Below are positions 54,595 to 63,620 of a DNA stretch of 64,000 bases, in pieces. Source of the stretch: Undaria pinnatifida (Eukaryota; Sar; Phaeophyceae; Laminariales; Alariaceae). Position numbers and translations under genes: made by a program. The notes under the pieces were generated by a model. It did no database searches. It worked only from the letters and a program-made list of their open reading frames with translations, and was not told where the DNA came from. The stretch is taken from positions 14,239,629 to 14,303,628 of the forward strand of contig JABAKD010000002.1 of NCBI GenBank assembly GCA_012845835.1, read 5' to 3'. How positions within the stretch are numbered: the stretch's first letter is position 1; every line of letters begins with the position of its first letter.

Positions 54595-54866
54595 CGTTGG
54601 TTGTCCTCATGAACACGCCGGTTATGACCCATCTTATACTAGGGATTCCATATATTGGGAAGGGGTTCATGTATAAGGTGTAAGAAGACTGTTTGGCTGG
54701 ATGTTTCCCGGCATGATTTGCCATGAGCTGTCACTCCTGTTTTGCTCCATAGGAGGCCGAGTCAGGCTCGACGGCTCGACAATATAAGAGTTCTGTGTCA
54801 CCGTCTTGAGTCACCACCACGCCTTCCCGCGCCAACTGCGTGTACACCTTCAGAGACTAATCAACA
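54595..54866 (+). repeat. 3' LTR, 272 bp
   Basis: Same length as the 5' LTR. Starts CGTTGGTTGTCCTCATGAAC against TGTTGATTGTTCTCATGAAC in the left copy and ends ACTAATCAACA. TGAAT follows at 54867-54871. Confidence 0.88.
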
Positions 54867-55179
54867 TGAATGCTCCAGACTTCGCGTACGGTTGCGTTTC
54901 AGGTCACTACGAATATACAATGCTAAAGCCGTACAGCAACTAACTGCAGTAGCACGTACTGCATATATTATGTATACTGTACTGTAGATCAAACCATATA
55001 CCGTTACCAGGTTCACTACCATCTGCGCTGCTACCAGCACAGCTGCAGCAGTGGGCATTATTTAATGCTTAATCGTATTAATATAATACCAGCTACGTGG
55101 TAGTAGGTACTACTACGAAATACAATGCCCTCATGCTGCTCATGTATAGTGCCCTCATGATGCTCATGTATAGACTTAC
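54867..55179. other. Unassigned stretch
   Basis: About 310 bp after the LTR element with no recognised gene. GTGCCCTCATG is repeated near 55128-55160. Confidence 0.35.
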
Positions 55180-55345
55180 TTACATATTTATGCTGAAAGC
55201 GCTCGGTTGGTGCATCCCTGGCATCTCCGGGATCGGACGGTCCAGCTTACTTGCGGAACGGCGCAGCTTTTCTTTGATTTCTTTCTCCATCTCATCTATT
55301 TTTGTTGAAAATATATATCGCTTTTTTGGGGGATCACTTTTTTTC
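55180..55345 (-). repeat. Dispersed repeat with a conserved short reading frame, copy 2
   Basis: On the minus strand it encodes IDEMEKEIKEKLRRSASKLD followed by PGMHQPSAF, similar to the peptide at 25076-25345. It directly adjoins the first tRNA-like unit. Confidence 0.6.
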
Positions 55346-55349
55346 CCGA

Positions 55350-55423
55350 TGACACCCAGATTCAAACCAACGAAGACCAAGCTTCTAAGCGGACAGTCTA
55401 CCTACTAGAGCGTTGAGGTGATA
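55350..55423 (-). repeat. tRNA-like unit, copy 1
   Basis: On the minus strand it contains CTCTAGTAGGTAGACTGTCC (decayed box A region) and GGTTTGAATCTGGGTGTCA (box B one base from consensus). It is followed by TCGGGAAAAAAA, the A-rich end common to the family. Confidence 0.7.
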
Positions 55424-55894
55424 GTGCGCAAACGGAGGATTTTGTTTGCGGGATTCGTGGCACGCATGGGGGAGGAGCGTCTGCCACAGAGGGTGATGTT
55501 TGGGGAGTTTGTTGGGGGTAAGGGCTACTCAGGGGGGCAAGAGAAAGACTGGATGGATTATCTGAAGGAGGATATGTCTGTCTTTGGAATGAAATTCGAA
55601 GGATGGCGAAAGGCTGTTCAGAAGGCTGGCAGATGGTTTCGAAGAGCAGAGGAGGGAGCCGAGTTGTTTATGCGGAATTGGCATGAAACGGAGAGACGCA
55701 AAGCTGCAGAGCGACGCGCAAAGGCGGCGGCAGCGTCATCCACCGTTGGCATCTCTAAGCGGCCGGGGGGAGGGGGAAGGGGGGGGGGCGGGGAGGGGAC
55801 TAGTGGAGGGGGGGAGGGAGGAAGGGGGGAGGGGCGGAAGGGGGAGCGTCATGCCCAAGAGACTGAAGTCTGGGTTTGGCCATCATCGTATTGA
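55424..55894 (+). pseudogene. LINE C-terminal fragment, second family
   Basis: The frame from 55418 reads IVRKRRILFAGFVARMGEER, LPQRVMFGEFVGGKGYSGGQ, WMDYLKEDMSVFG, AGRWFRRAEEGAELFMRNWH and a basic Ala/Arg tail. This is the same C-terminal domain as in the 21.5-22.2 kb LINE (RKRQLFFAGA, EAELFM), but much better preserved and clearly from another lineage. It has no RT upstream, so it is a 5'-truncated copy. After ERRAKAAAA the frame passes into a G-rich low-complexity stretch (55765-55850). The real stop of the domain is unclear; the open frame ends at 55894. Confidence 0.85.
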
Positions 55895-56452
55895 AAGTTG
55901 TGGGCCTTCTAATGGCCGTCACAAGATAGCATAAGACCGCCCTGACTTCTTCGCCATGTTGCGTTCTCTCCCAGGTGCTATTGATGATGGACGGGATACC
56001 CTCTGTTAGCCCAATGCCATCCTTAGGCAGTTCCTAGGGTCTGCTAGTATGACATTTTTCTATTTCTTTTTTCTTTTTTTCTCTTCTTCTTTCCTTGCTT
56101 TCTTGTCTTGTCTTTTCTTGCTTTTCTTGTCTTTTTCTTCTCTTTGCTTGCCTTTTTCGTCTTGTTTCGTTTTTCTTCTCTTTTCTTTCCTTTCCTTTAT
56201 CTTCTTTTCTTTTTTTTGTTTATTTTTCTCCAATTGACTTATGCCTGTCGTGCGTATGCGGAGTGATAGATACTACGTGTAATATATACGTGGTAGTCTT
56301 ACTTGGGTGGCAATCGGAATATTTGGTTTCTCCAGGCGTGAGTAGTGAGACGTATGCACCGGCCTGGACCTGGCACATCGTCGACTGACTCCCGATTTCA
56401 CTTTTATATGTTTCTGGTGGAGGCATGAATTGCGTCAACTGTGATATATGCG
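55895..56452. other. Unassigned, with a long pyrimidine tract
   Basis: From about 56050 to 56232 one strand is almost entirely T and C (TTTTCTT-type repeats), able to form triplex DNA. Frames here are Phe/Ser/Leu low complexity. No gene is recognised. Confidence 0.6.
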
Positions 56453-56681
<229 letters not shown>

Positions 56682-56682
56682 C

Positions 56683-56700
56683 TAGACCACAACGTCATGA
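56683..56700 (-). repeat. tRNA-like unit remnant
   Basis: TAGACCACAACGTCATG is the complement of the acceptor and box A region of the neighbouring tRNA-like units. The rest is replaced by the AAC-tailed element, which suggests that element inserted into or beside a unit. Confidence 0.65.
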
Positions 56701-56786
56701 TATCTATTTTTTTTTACGAGTAACAAATAATACATAAATCAATACCACATTATGTCGGTTTTTCATGAAATCATTTTTTTTTCCGA

Positions 56787-56857
56787 TGACACCCGGATTC
56801 GAACCAGAGAAGGTCAGGATTATAAACGGACAGTGTATCTACTAGACCACAATGTCA
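56787..56857 (-). repeat. tRNA-like unit, copy 2 (best preserved)
   Basis: The minus strand gives a 71-nt sequence starting TGACATTGTGGTCTAGTAG and ending GGTTCGAATCCGGGTGTCA. The ends pair as a 7-bp acceptor stem (two G-T pairs), box A TGGTCTAGTAG and box B GGTTCGAATCC match consensus exactly, and the T-arm folds. The D and anticodon stems are weak. TCGGAAAAAAAA follows. It is more likely a tRNA-derived repeat than a working tRNA gene. Confidence 0.78.
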
Positions 56858-56929
56858 TAGCAGCAGTGGTATCTACCAGTACTATTTTTTTATGTGCAAC
56901 TACGACTAGTACTACTGTATAGTAGCGGA

Positions 56930-57005
56930 ACTTAGATGTACCACGCAGCTTGCAAAGTTGAGTTTCAACTATTCAATCGGTCGTACTCACAGCTGACGTT
57001 TGTCA
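56930..57005 (+). repeat. Partial R2 repeat
   Basis: CACGCAGCTTGCAAAGTTGAG with CTCACAGCTG resembles the end of R2, without the upstream part. Confidence 0.6.
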
Positions 57006-57066
57006 ATTCTTATACTCCAGTATAATATATACATCGATGTTTTCAAGACATCATTTTTTCTCCCGA

Positions 57067-57136
57067 TGACACCTGGCTTTAACCATAGAAAACCAGGCTC
57101 ATAAGCGGACAGTCTATCTACTAGACCACAAAGTCA
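57067..57136 (-). repeat. tRNA-like unit, copy 3
   Basis: The minus strand starts TGACTTTGTGGTCTAGTAG, keeps a perfect D-stem (GTCT/AGAC) and ends in GGTGTCA. Box B is decayed (GGTTAAAGCC). An A-rich end follows. Confidence 0.75.
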
Positions 57137-57206
57137 CATTGCTACTCGTATCTTTCTTTTTTTACAAATAAATATCGATTTTTGATGAGGATCGTTTTTT
57201 TTTCGA

Positions 57207-57279
57207 TGACACGCAGACTCGAACCAGCGAAGACCACCAGGATTATAAGCGGAAGTGTATGTACGAGACCACAATGTCA
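57207..57279 (-). repeat. tRNA-like unit, copy 4
   Basis: The minus strand starts TGACATTGTGGTCTCGTAC and ends GGTTCGAGTCTGCGTGTCA; acceptor ends pair. It lies about 140 bp from copies 3 and 5, giving a tandem appearance. Confidence 0.75.
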
Positions 57280-57349
57280 CAGCAGCAGTGGTGGTATCTA
57301 CCAGTACGAATATCTTGTATCAATTTTTTTAAGATCATTTTTTTTCCGA

Positions 57350-57412
57350 TGACCCCTGGATCCAACCAACGAAAACCAGGCGTATAAGCGGACAGTCTAT
57401 CTACTACAATAC
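57350..57412 (-). repeat. tRNA-like unit, copy 5 (5' end lost)
   Basis: Keeps GTAGTAGATAGACTGTCCGC and GGTTGGATCCAGGGGTCATC on the minus strand. The acceptor 5' strand is missing where the R2 repeat begins. Confidence 0.65.
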
Positions 57413-57770
57413 AGACTGCCTAACATCACCCTGTTGACCCTGATAGCTACACTGTAGTTGCAAGGGGACCCGCCGACCTATATCCTTGAGTTAGCAACAC
57501 TCGATGAACAATCGACGAGCAGTGGGACTGCTGAACCCTATGCGCGATAAAAATTGAAGGCAAGAAACGGGGAGGAGAAGGGATGAAACCTGTGACCACG
57601 GCTTGTCCAGAAGCTGGAAAGTAAAAGTGGGCAAAAAAAAAAAAAAAAAAAACTTAATGAGGACACACAACCTGTAATACGCGCGATCGGAGTATCACAC
57701 ACAGCTTGCAAAGATGAGTTTCGACAAAATATTCGATCTCACAGCTGGAGTGTATTTTTATTTTTATAAC
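57412..57770 (+). repeat. Dispersed repeat R2, copy 3, split by a SINE
   Basis: 57412-57487 (TAACATCACCCTGTTGACCC to CCTATATCCTT) and 57653-57770 (CTTAATGAGGACACA to CTGGAGTGTATTT) together match the uninterrupted copy at 49643-49830. The break falls exactly at the SINE, proving insertion. Confidence 0.88.
57488..57652 (+). mobile_element. 5'-truncated SINE inserted in R2
   Basis: Starts inside the SINE body at GAGTTAGCAACACTCGATGA and continues to GCTTGTCCAGAAGCTGGAAA and a 20-A tail (57633-57652). CTT flanks both sides, a short target duplication. The tRNA head is missing, as expected of incomplete target-primed reverse transcription. Confidence 0.88.
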
Positions 57771-57844
57771 ACTATTAGAAGACCAAAAAGTCACATTAAT
57801 ACGTACATATTTTGTTTTTTATGGGGATCATTTATTTTCCCCGA

Positions 57845-57910
57845 TGACACCGGGATTCGAACCAACGAAGACCTTGAGGCTTTATAGTACGTACAAGTAC
57901 TACTACACCA
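57845..57910 (-). repeat. tRNA-like unit, copy 6
   Basis: On the minus strand TGGTGTAGTAG (box A) is followed by GGTTCGAATCCCGGTGTCA (box B and 3' acceptor). The middle differs from the other copies. A CGGGGAAAATAAA tail follows. Confidence 0.7.
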
Positions 57911-58404
57911 GGTTTGTACATACCAGGTACCACGCTGTTGGATCACAATGCACGCCCAGCTCAGATCAGTCCGGCTACATATATAGCCCAGCAGCGCTGC
58001 GTAGCGCGGTGCGGAGCCGTGCGGTGCGGTGCCGTGCCCTTCGCTGCGGTGCTGCTGTGTCGTGCTGCGCTGTGTGCTTTCTTTCGAACATGGAGCAATA
58101 CCGGGCATAGTCTAATATGTGTTGTGCTACTTTTCTTTTTTCTTTTTCTGGATGTATTTGATCTCTCACTTTTTCCCCCACGCAAATTACCCCCGTACTG
58201 CCGATCAGAATTTAACACCGGTAACAAGCACACAGCACAGCTGAGCACAACAGGGCAATTTGCTCTGCACAAGCAGCTCTTGGCATTATCAAATCGCTGT
58301 TCGCACCAAATCATGGGCCTCTTCTTTCTGCCCCCTTTGCATGTTTTTAGTTGCATTCTTCCTTCCCGCCCGCGGAGCGGAGCTTTTGTGCGTAGCTACT
58401 ACTT

Positions 58405-58408
<4 letters not shown>
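57911..58408. other. Unassigned stretch
   Basis: Contains a GC-rich GCGGTGC-type simple repeat (58000-58075) and no recognised gene. The 182-aa plus frame into the poly-T is not convincing. Confidence 0.35.
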
Positions 58409-58438
<30 letters not shown>

Positions 58439-58515
58439 CCTCCGGCGGATGGGGAAAAATAAAGCTGTAGCTCACCACACTTCCACGTATTTCATACGCG
58501 TCGTGTGTCAGTTGC
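58409..58515 (-). mobile_element. Poly(A)-ended retroposon fragment, copy 2
   Basis: About 27 T, then ATCCTCCGGCGGATGGGGAA and AATAAAGCT through CATACGCGTCGTGTGTCA: same 3' end as 7613-7712, with the longer tail implying a younger copy. Confidence 0.8.
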
Positions 58516-58585
58516 TTTCGCAGCCCAACGCTAGCTGGCGCACCCTTCGGGTCCCATAAAGTTAGTATTTATAATCGTAGGGTTA

Positions 58586-59217
58586 GGCCGTTTCTTATAG
58601 CATTGGATTCTCATCTTCGATTCCGCCAGAATCCGATTCGGGCCCATTTCCGCCTTCTTATAGACACGGATTTTGGCACAATCCAATTCGGAAAAATCCG
58701 ATTTCAGCTTTTCGAGTTGCGGCCACTCGGATTCCTGACCAAAATCCGAGACGCTGCCCAACCCGGATTTCTGTCTCGGATTATTTGAAACTCTCTGGTT
58801 GCGCCGCGCGCGCGCACACACACACACACATCGGGCTACCCCACATGCGTGCTGCAGTGCCGGCGCTGTTAGGGCTGCTGGGCGTCGCCCGTGGGCTAGC
58901 CTTCGAACTTGGCTTGCCCTCGGGACGCGTGGTGCACCATCAAATGGCCGCGACAGCGAGAGAAAAAGCTGGTGTCGACGTTTCTGCTGTCTTTGCCACC
59001 ACGCTAGCTGCCTTCCATCTGCAGCAGCAGCGTAGTGTCGCCACCTGGGACCTCATCTTACAAGACTACGAAGACGAGCTAGAGCCCGACACAGAGGACG
59101 ATGAGATGTCAAGGGCTGGTGCCTCTTGGTCCGGCATGTTTGCAACGTCTGTGTGGTCTGCTGCGTGTGGTCTGCTGCCTCTGCGCTGCGTCTGTATGTC
59201 TGTATCGGTCTGCTGTG

Positions 59218-59250
<33 letters not shown>

Positions 59251-59424
59251 GTGGTGTTGGGTTTTGCGCGCGCTGTTTTCAAAAAAAATTGACAGTCCTG
59301 CTGAAATCCGTCTGACAAAATCCGTTCGCTATAAGAAAGGTCGGGCTTTCTTCTCCGCCCGAATTTTGCCGAATCGGATTCTGGCGGAATCGAAGATGAG
59401 AATCCAATGCTATAAGAAACGGCC
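58586..59424. mobile_element. PIF/Harbinger-like element, 839 bp
   Basis: Starts GGCCGTTTCTTATAGCATTG and ends with its exact complement. The inverted repeats continue through GATTCTCATCTTCGATTCCG to CCAGAATCCGATTCGG (about 57 bp, nearly perfect) and weaker beyond. TTA flanks both ends (58583-58585; 59425-59427). GGCC-type termini with TTA duplications are the hallmark of Tourist-like PIF/Harbinger elements. The interior is unlike usual MITEs: it carries a 176-codon frame and CA and GCT microsatellites. Confidence 0.9.
58785..59315 (+). CDS. Hypothetical frame inside the Harbinger-like element
   Basis: The first 110 residues look protein-like: a hydrophobic LLGLLGVARGLAFELGL, then MAATAREKAGVDVSAVFATT, then LILQDYEDELEPDTEDDEMS, which is acidic. 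The rest translates a GCT/TGC microsatellite (Cys and Leu runs) and reads into the right inverted repeat. No DDE transposase or HTH motif is visible. It could be the surviving N-terminus of a transposase from an internally deleted autonomous element, or a captured host exon. Confidence 0.35.
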
Positions 59425-59427
59425 TTA

Positions 59428-59460
59428 CTCCCCATCTGCCGGAGGATAAAAAAAAAAAAA
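59428..59460 (+). mobile_element. Poly(A)-ended retroposon fragment, copy 3
   Basis: CCCCATCTGCCGGAGGAT followed by 13 A is the plus-strand 3' end of the family at 7613 and 58409. Only the last ~30 bp are present, cut off by the Harbinger-like element. Confidence 0.65.
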
Positions 59461-59569
59461 GTAGGCCAACGTCCCCGAACCGAAGCCAACTTCGTACAGC
59501 GAACGACAGAACATATACCAGGTAGTCTACAGGGCGAAAGAACAACGGAAACAATAGCCGAATCGCACA

Positions 59570-60370
59570 TTGCAGGAACAGCACAACACGAAAAACTGCT
59601 ACTACTGCTGCTGCTGCCGCTGCGGTGCTTCAAAGATGGTCTGATTCGCAGTTGCATCACATAGACGGGTTGCAAAATCAACGATGGGAGGGCCGGGAGC
59701 TCAAAACTCACCAGCGTGGTCATTGCGGTTGGCATTGCATGACGAAATCACCTTTGCTGCAATCGCGATGTGTATCTCAGTCTCGTAGTTTTTGACCACA
59801 GAGCTCGTCTCTCTCTCACGCTCTCTATGACGCATACCACACTATTAATATATCAGCACGGGACACTGGTTGTGCTGGATGTGGATGGGTGGAAATCTCT
59901 ATGAGGCATACCACTATTAATATATCAGCACGGGACACTACTGTTTGTGCTGGATGTGGATGGGTGGAAATATCGCACACAGCAGCACTGCAGCAGCCAG
60001 CAGCAGCAGCAGTGGGCAATAGAACATACTACTACTACTACTACTACTACTACTAGTAGAACAGAGCACGCCCGCAGATACTTGTGCGCTCGTACCTATG
60101 GTTCGTATGCCAACGTTCGCAAACGCGACGCCAACTATAATGCGCAACGACATAATAACCATAGTCTATACATGTACGTATAGTCTATATATATAGGGAA
60201 AACAACAGAACCCTGACAGCACAAAACGAAAAACTGCTGCTTTGCTGCTTGTGCTGCTGCTGTGCTGCTGCGGTGGATGAAAGATGGCCTGATGCCGTTC
60301 GCAGTTGCATCACATACAGTAGACAGGTCGTAACATCGACGATGGCAGGGCCAGGGGCGCAAAACACATC
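59570..60370. repeat. Duplicated CTG/AGC-rich unit with internal duplications
   Basis: 59570-59720 and 60218-60368 share a GACAGCACAAAACGAAAAACTGC-type start, CTGCTGCTG runs, GATGG(T/C)CTGAT, CGCAGTTGCATCACATA and GGCAGGGCCAGGGGCGC-like blocks. Both encode a similar GPGAQN-type start, but neither frame continues in common. Between them, two exact-type copies of a 75-bp unit (59823-59896; 59897-59971, with ATTAATATATCAGCACGGGA) and a TAC trinucleotide run (60029-60056) occur. Confidence 0.8.
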
Positions 60371-61449
60371 ACCTGATGCCCAGCTACCGCAGGCCCCTCC
60401 TGATATGCCCTCGCCCCAGGCTGCTGCTGATGGGTGTGTGCGCGTCGAGCGCCACGGGCGACACACTCTCGGCTCTCGTGCGTTCGAGATGCAAAAGAAA
60501 TCCCAGTCCCACGCAACGCACCCAACCTGCTAACAGCAGTTCGCCCCTGCTTCCCCTCTAAAGTGATTTTTGGCCAGCGAGGGCTATTACAGGCGGGTTG
60601 CGTGTTGCAGTCGAGGTAGAGGTCCAAGCGTCCGAAGCAAAGCTGCACTCCTACAACAAAGGCAGCACCGCAAGTAGCTAGCCGCAAGTAACCCCACAAA
60701 ATAACCCTCATGTTGGAACAACTGTTAAATAGAACTCGTAGATCAGTCGTAGATTATCAGCCTTGGTTTATGCATGTGCGATACCAGCCTACTTTATAGG
60801 TACTTTATTAGTATTCCTGTAGTTCCATACAGCATGGTAAATTGTAAATTGCAATAGGTAGATTGCATTCTCGATCCATTTTCGGATAAGTTTCCTGGGA
60901 TTCCTCTTGCTAGGTATTACTTTCACTGCTCTGTCGAGGAAGATTCAAGATTCAATATTCATATTTACTTGCTTTTTTGTTTGTGGTTCATATTTTTTAT
61001 TTTCCACCAGGTACCTGGTATTTTTTATTTTCGTCAATTTGAAGCTTGCAATCGAAGCGAATAATACGACTCAAATTCGATCAAACAAGCCGGAAATCGA
61101 AACGCAAAACAAAAACTGATTATACCCTGGAAATTGAAATTGCGACAGGACCCTCAACAACACAAAAGCTATGTGCTGCCGTCAACTACGAACGCACAGA
61201 GCAGAGCAGAATTCAAACTGCGGACATATCACCGCAGTTTGCTGGGAACACAGGCATCAAAGTGTCGAAGCAGCACCGACAAACGCTTGGAACTACGTAG
61301 TTTGTGGCGTTCCATCAATTACCCTCTACAGGTTTTGTAGGTCATAACTCAGGACGTCAATCCGCACAACGCACGGGAAACGTCTGATCAACATAAACGT
61401 CGCCAGCGTTGGTTCCACACAGCCGCTACCTGGTGAGGTACCAGGAACT
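60371..61449. other. Unassigned stretch upstream of the two-exon gene
   Basis: Mixed GC-rich then AT-rich sequence. GGTACCTGG/CCAGGTACC motifs lie near 61008-61018 and 61431-61443. The promoter of the downstream gene would be here, but no clear TATA box was found at a typical distance. Confidence 0.35.
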
Positions 61450-61815
61450 ATGTCCCTTGCACAGAGCTCGCCGGGCGTGAACGAGGATGATAAAGCACGG
61501 CCTATTACAGCTACGGCATCAGTGTCGATGTCAGCAAGAAGAGATGTTGCAGGGGGGAGAGCTCGGCCCGCGGATGTATCAGAGTTTCAAGGCACGGCGG
61601 CTCCGTCAACAAAGCTCCTAACAGCCAAGGAACAAGCAGCGGCGGAGGAAGCAAATGAGAAGCTGGAAAGGATGGTCAAGGTATGAGCGATATCCAGGCG
61701 TGACGCCCATGCTGTTGTACTATGCTGTTGTACTGCTGTATACTGCTCTTACTACCTCTAGTTTATCTGCCATGCTGCTGATGATGTGTCCTCCGAGCCC
61801 ATGGAAGAGCCGTAA
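61450..61815 (+). CDS. Hypothetical two-exon gene, 94 aa
   Basis: Exon 1 (61450-61680) encodes MSLAQSSPGVNEDDKARP through AKEQAAAEEANEKLERMVK, 77 residues: a Ser/Ala/Arg-rich, probably disordered N-terminus and then an amphipathic helix. AAG is followed by a consensus donor GTATGAG at 61681. An 81-bp intron has a branch-like CTTACTAC and acceptor CTCTAG ending at 61761. Exon 2 (61762-61812) continues in phase zero as FICHAADDVSSEPMEEP and stops with TAA (61813-61815). Unspliced, the frame would end three codons after the donor. No domain is recognised; the helical segment suggests an interaction role. Donor, branch and acceptor together make this the best host-gene candidate, but the transcript is unproven. 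Confidence 0.42.
61681..61761 (+). other. Predicted spliceosomal intron, 81 bp
   Basis: GTATGAG at the 5' end, CTTACTAC 10-17 bp before the acceptor, and a pyrimidine-rich CTCTAG at the 3' end. Phase 0 on both sides. It contains a TGCTGTTGTACTA direct repeat. Confidence 0.42.
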
Positions 61816-61909
61816 CCCTGCCGATGCTACATCGTGTTAGTGTTGAAAAAGTTCGATGCAGTTGTTCCAAACAACGCAGGCACTTCTATTTTTTCTATTT
61901 TCTCACTGA

Positions 61910-62035
61910 TATCGTTGTTGTTGTTGTTGTTGTTGTTGTTCTCACATTAAGTCGTATAACATCAAGTCCGTGGTCACAGGACAGGCTCCAGTCACTCTGG
62001 AGCTGAGGAATACCCCAGGGATATATCGTACACCC
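61910..62035 (-). mobile_element. (AAC)n-tailed retroposon, copy 2
   Basis: Plus strand shows a TTG run (61915-61940), CTCACATTAAG, GTCCGTGGTCACAGGACAGG, CTCCAGTCACTCTGGAG and CTGAGGAATACCCCAGGG: the exact inverse of 56470-56590. The tail is shorter (about 8 repeats). Confidence 0.82.
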
Positions 62036-63130
62036 TGTTGGCCTTGTTTATGTGCGATCATGAGATTGATGAGATTGATCTAATCACATCGTAAACGATG
62101 AGGGATGAGAGTAGTGCTGTACGAAGAGGTAGTTGCTGTGGCGTACATACTAGATACCCCTGGAACGAATGTTCGCAGCGCCTCGGCACTTCTGTCCTTT
62201 CTCCCCTCTCTAACTGCGCACGTCGAAATGATCGGTGCGACATTGCGCTCTCTCGTCTTGACGTCTCTGCCACGCGCGATACTGCGAACTGACTGATATG
62301 GAATAGTCCAAATGATTTTTTTTTACGAACAGATTCCGCATCCACATCTTTTTTGTGTGTTTTTTTGTCAATGTCGAGGTTACGCCGCTTGGCACCCTCT
62401 ACACTACTGCTACTCTGAACCGGGTATATCATACAAGGCGCTTCGCTCCGCGGGCGGCGTAGGCGCCCCTTACGCTTGCTTTTACGGTTGCTCAGGCAAG
62501 GAAGAAAACATAGCAGTGAGAAGCGGACAAAGAAAGAATATTTTTATTAAAGAAAGGCTCATGCTTGATTGTAAGTGCGAACTAGCGACTTGAAAATGCC
62601 AAGAGACCGGCCGCCATGCTCCAGGAAAATAATCCACAGACGCCAAATAAATGAGTATACCGCGTAAAAGTATGTATGTACCTGGTATCTTGATACTTCG
62701 ACGATCGCGTGCAAAATCCGAGTAATAATAGTTATTGGTGGTTGGCTTCAACAAACAAGGAGGGATAAAAAAAACGAAGAAAATGATAAAACGGAAGATA
62801 AAAAAGAGTAGAAATCAAAGAAAAGGTGGAAAGGTCCAGCAAGCAATAGAAGGCGGTGTCCAGATGGGAAGTTGGGAGAGGCCAGGGCGGTGCCAACCGA
62901 GGCCGCGCAGGAAAATAACTATTGATAAAGGAAGTCAACGTGAAACATGAAATGTAGGCAACATGTAAATAGGTAAGGACACAAGATAGTTTATAACGTA
63001 TGTTAATGCCAACGGAAACCAAGGCAGATTCGTAGTGCATCAACTCCAGCACTTTGGTAGAGCACAAACTACGAAATAAATCTTAAGAAGGTGGTTGTAC
63101 GCCGTTGACAACGACTGACGTCTATGCCGA
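62036..63130. other. Unassigned stretch
   Basis: No gene is recognised. A short frame at 62312-62593 and Lys/Arg-rich frames near 62735 are unremarkable. The sequence is AT-rich from 62740. Confidence 0.35.
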
Positions 63131-63620
63131 ACTATTTACGTGCGTAGGGCATACCAAGATAAGCGTGGAACACGAGACGCAGGACAAAACCGCCACCCAA
63201 TCTCCATCGGCACCACGACCGTGCCACGCTCGACCCATATATCGATCCACCAGCACGTCCGCTTGATCCACCAGCACGTCCACGTTCTACCGACTTAGAC
63301 TGCTTAAATGGGGAGCAGCGGTAGATGGACGTCATAGGAGCTACTAACATCTATCACCAAATGTTTACGTGCGTATAGAGCATACAAAGGAACGCGCAGC
63401 ACACGAACGGAGTGCCACGCCTGTCGCACAAATCGATCCACCACCACGTTCGCTCGATCCACCAGAACGTCCACCTTCTACCGACTTAGACTGCTTCGAT
63501 GGGGAACAGCGGTAGATGGACGTCATAGTAGCTACTTACATCTATCACTAAACATTAACGTGCGTAGAGCATACAAATATACGCGAGCACACAAACCGGA
63601 GGACGAAATCGCGCATTTAG
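63131..63620. repeat. ~190-230-bp tandem repeat, two units and a partial third
   Basis: Units start TTTACGTGCGTAGGGCATAC at 63134, again near 63365 and 63555. Each holds GATCCACCAGCACGTCC-type pairs, TTCTACCGACTTAGACTGCT and GCGGTAGATGGACGTCATAG. GATCCACCA is itself doubled inside each unit. Confidence 0.85.

Larger units (their letters stand above)
46905..54866 (+). mobile_element. ~8-kb LTR retrotransposon without recognisable pol
   Basis: Two direct repeats of 272 bp each (46905-47176; 54595-54866) share about 85% identity and end TCAGCA/TCAACA. The left starts TGTTGATTG; the right starts CGTTGGTTG, a mutated TG. TGAAC precedes the left end and TGAAT follows the right, a near-perfect 5-bp target duplication. 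A purine tract (GAGGAGGGGAAA) abuts the right LTR, setting plus orientation. The 7.4-kb interior holds a coiled-coil plus Gln-rich gag-like region first, then secondary insertions and simple repeats. I find no protease, RT, RNase H or integrase motifs on either strand, so this looks like a large non-autonomous derivative needing proteins from elsewhere. Confidence 0.82.

Noticed and set aside
56050-56232. Membrane protein (Phe/Leu/Ser-rich frame)
   Set aside because: It is the translation of a pyrimidine tract; all frames of the tract are open and hydrophobic.
56787-56857. Functional tRNA gene
   Set aside because: Box A, box B and the acceptor ends look good, but the D and anticodon stems are weak and six decayed relatives with A-rich ends surround it. 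A tRNA-derived repeat is more likely; tRNAscan-SE would decide.
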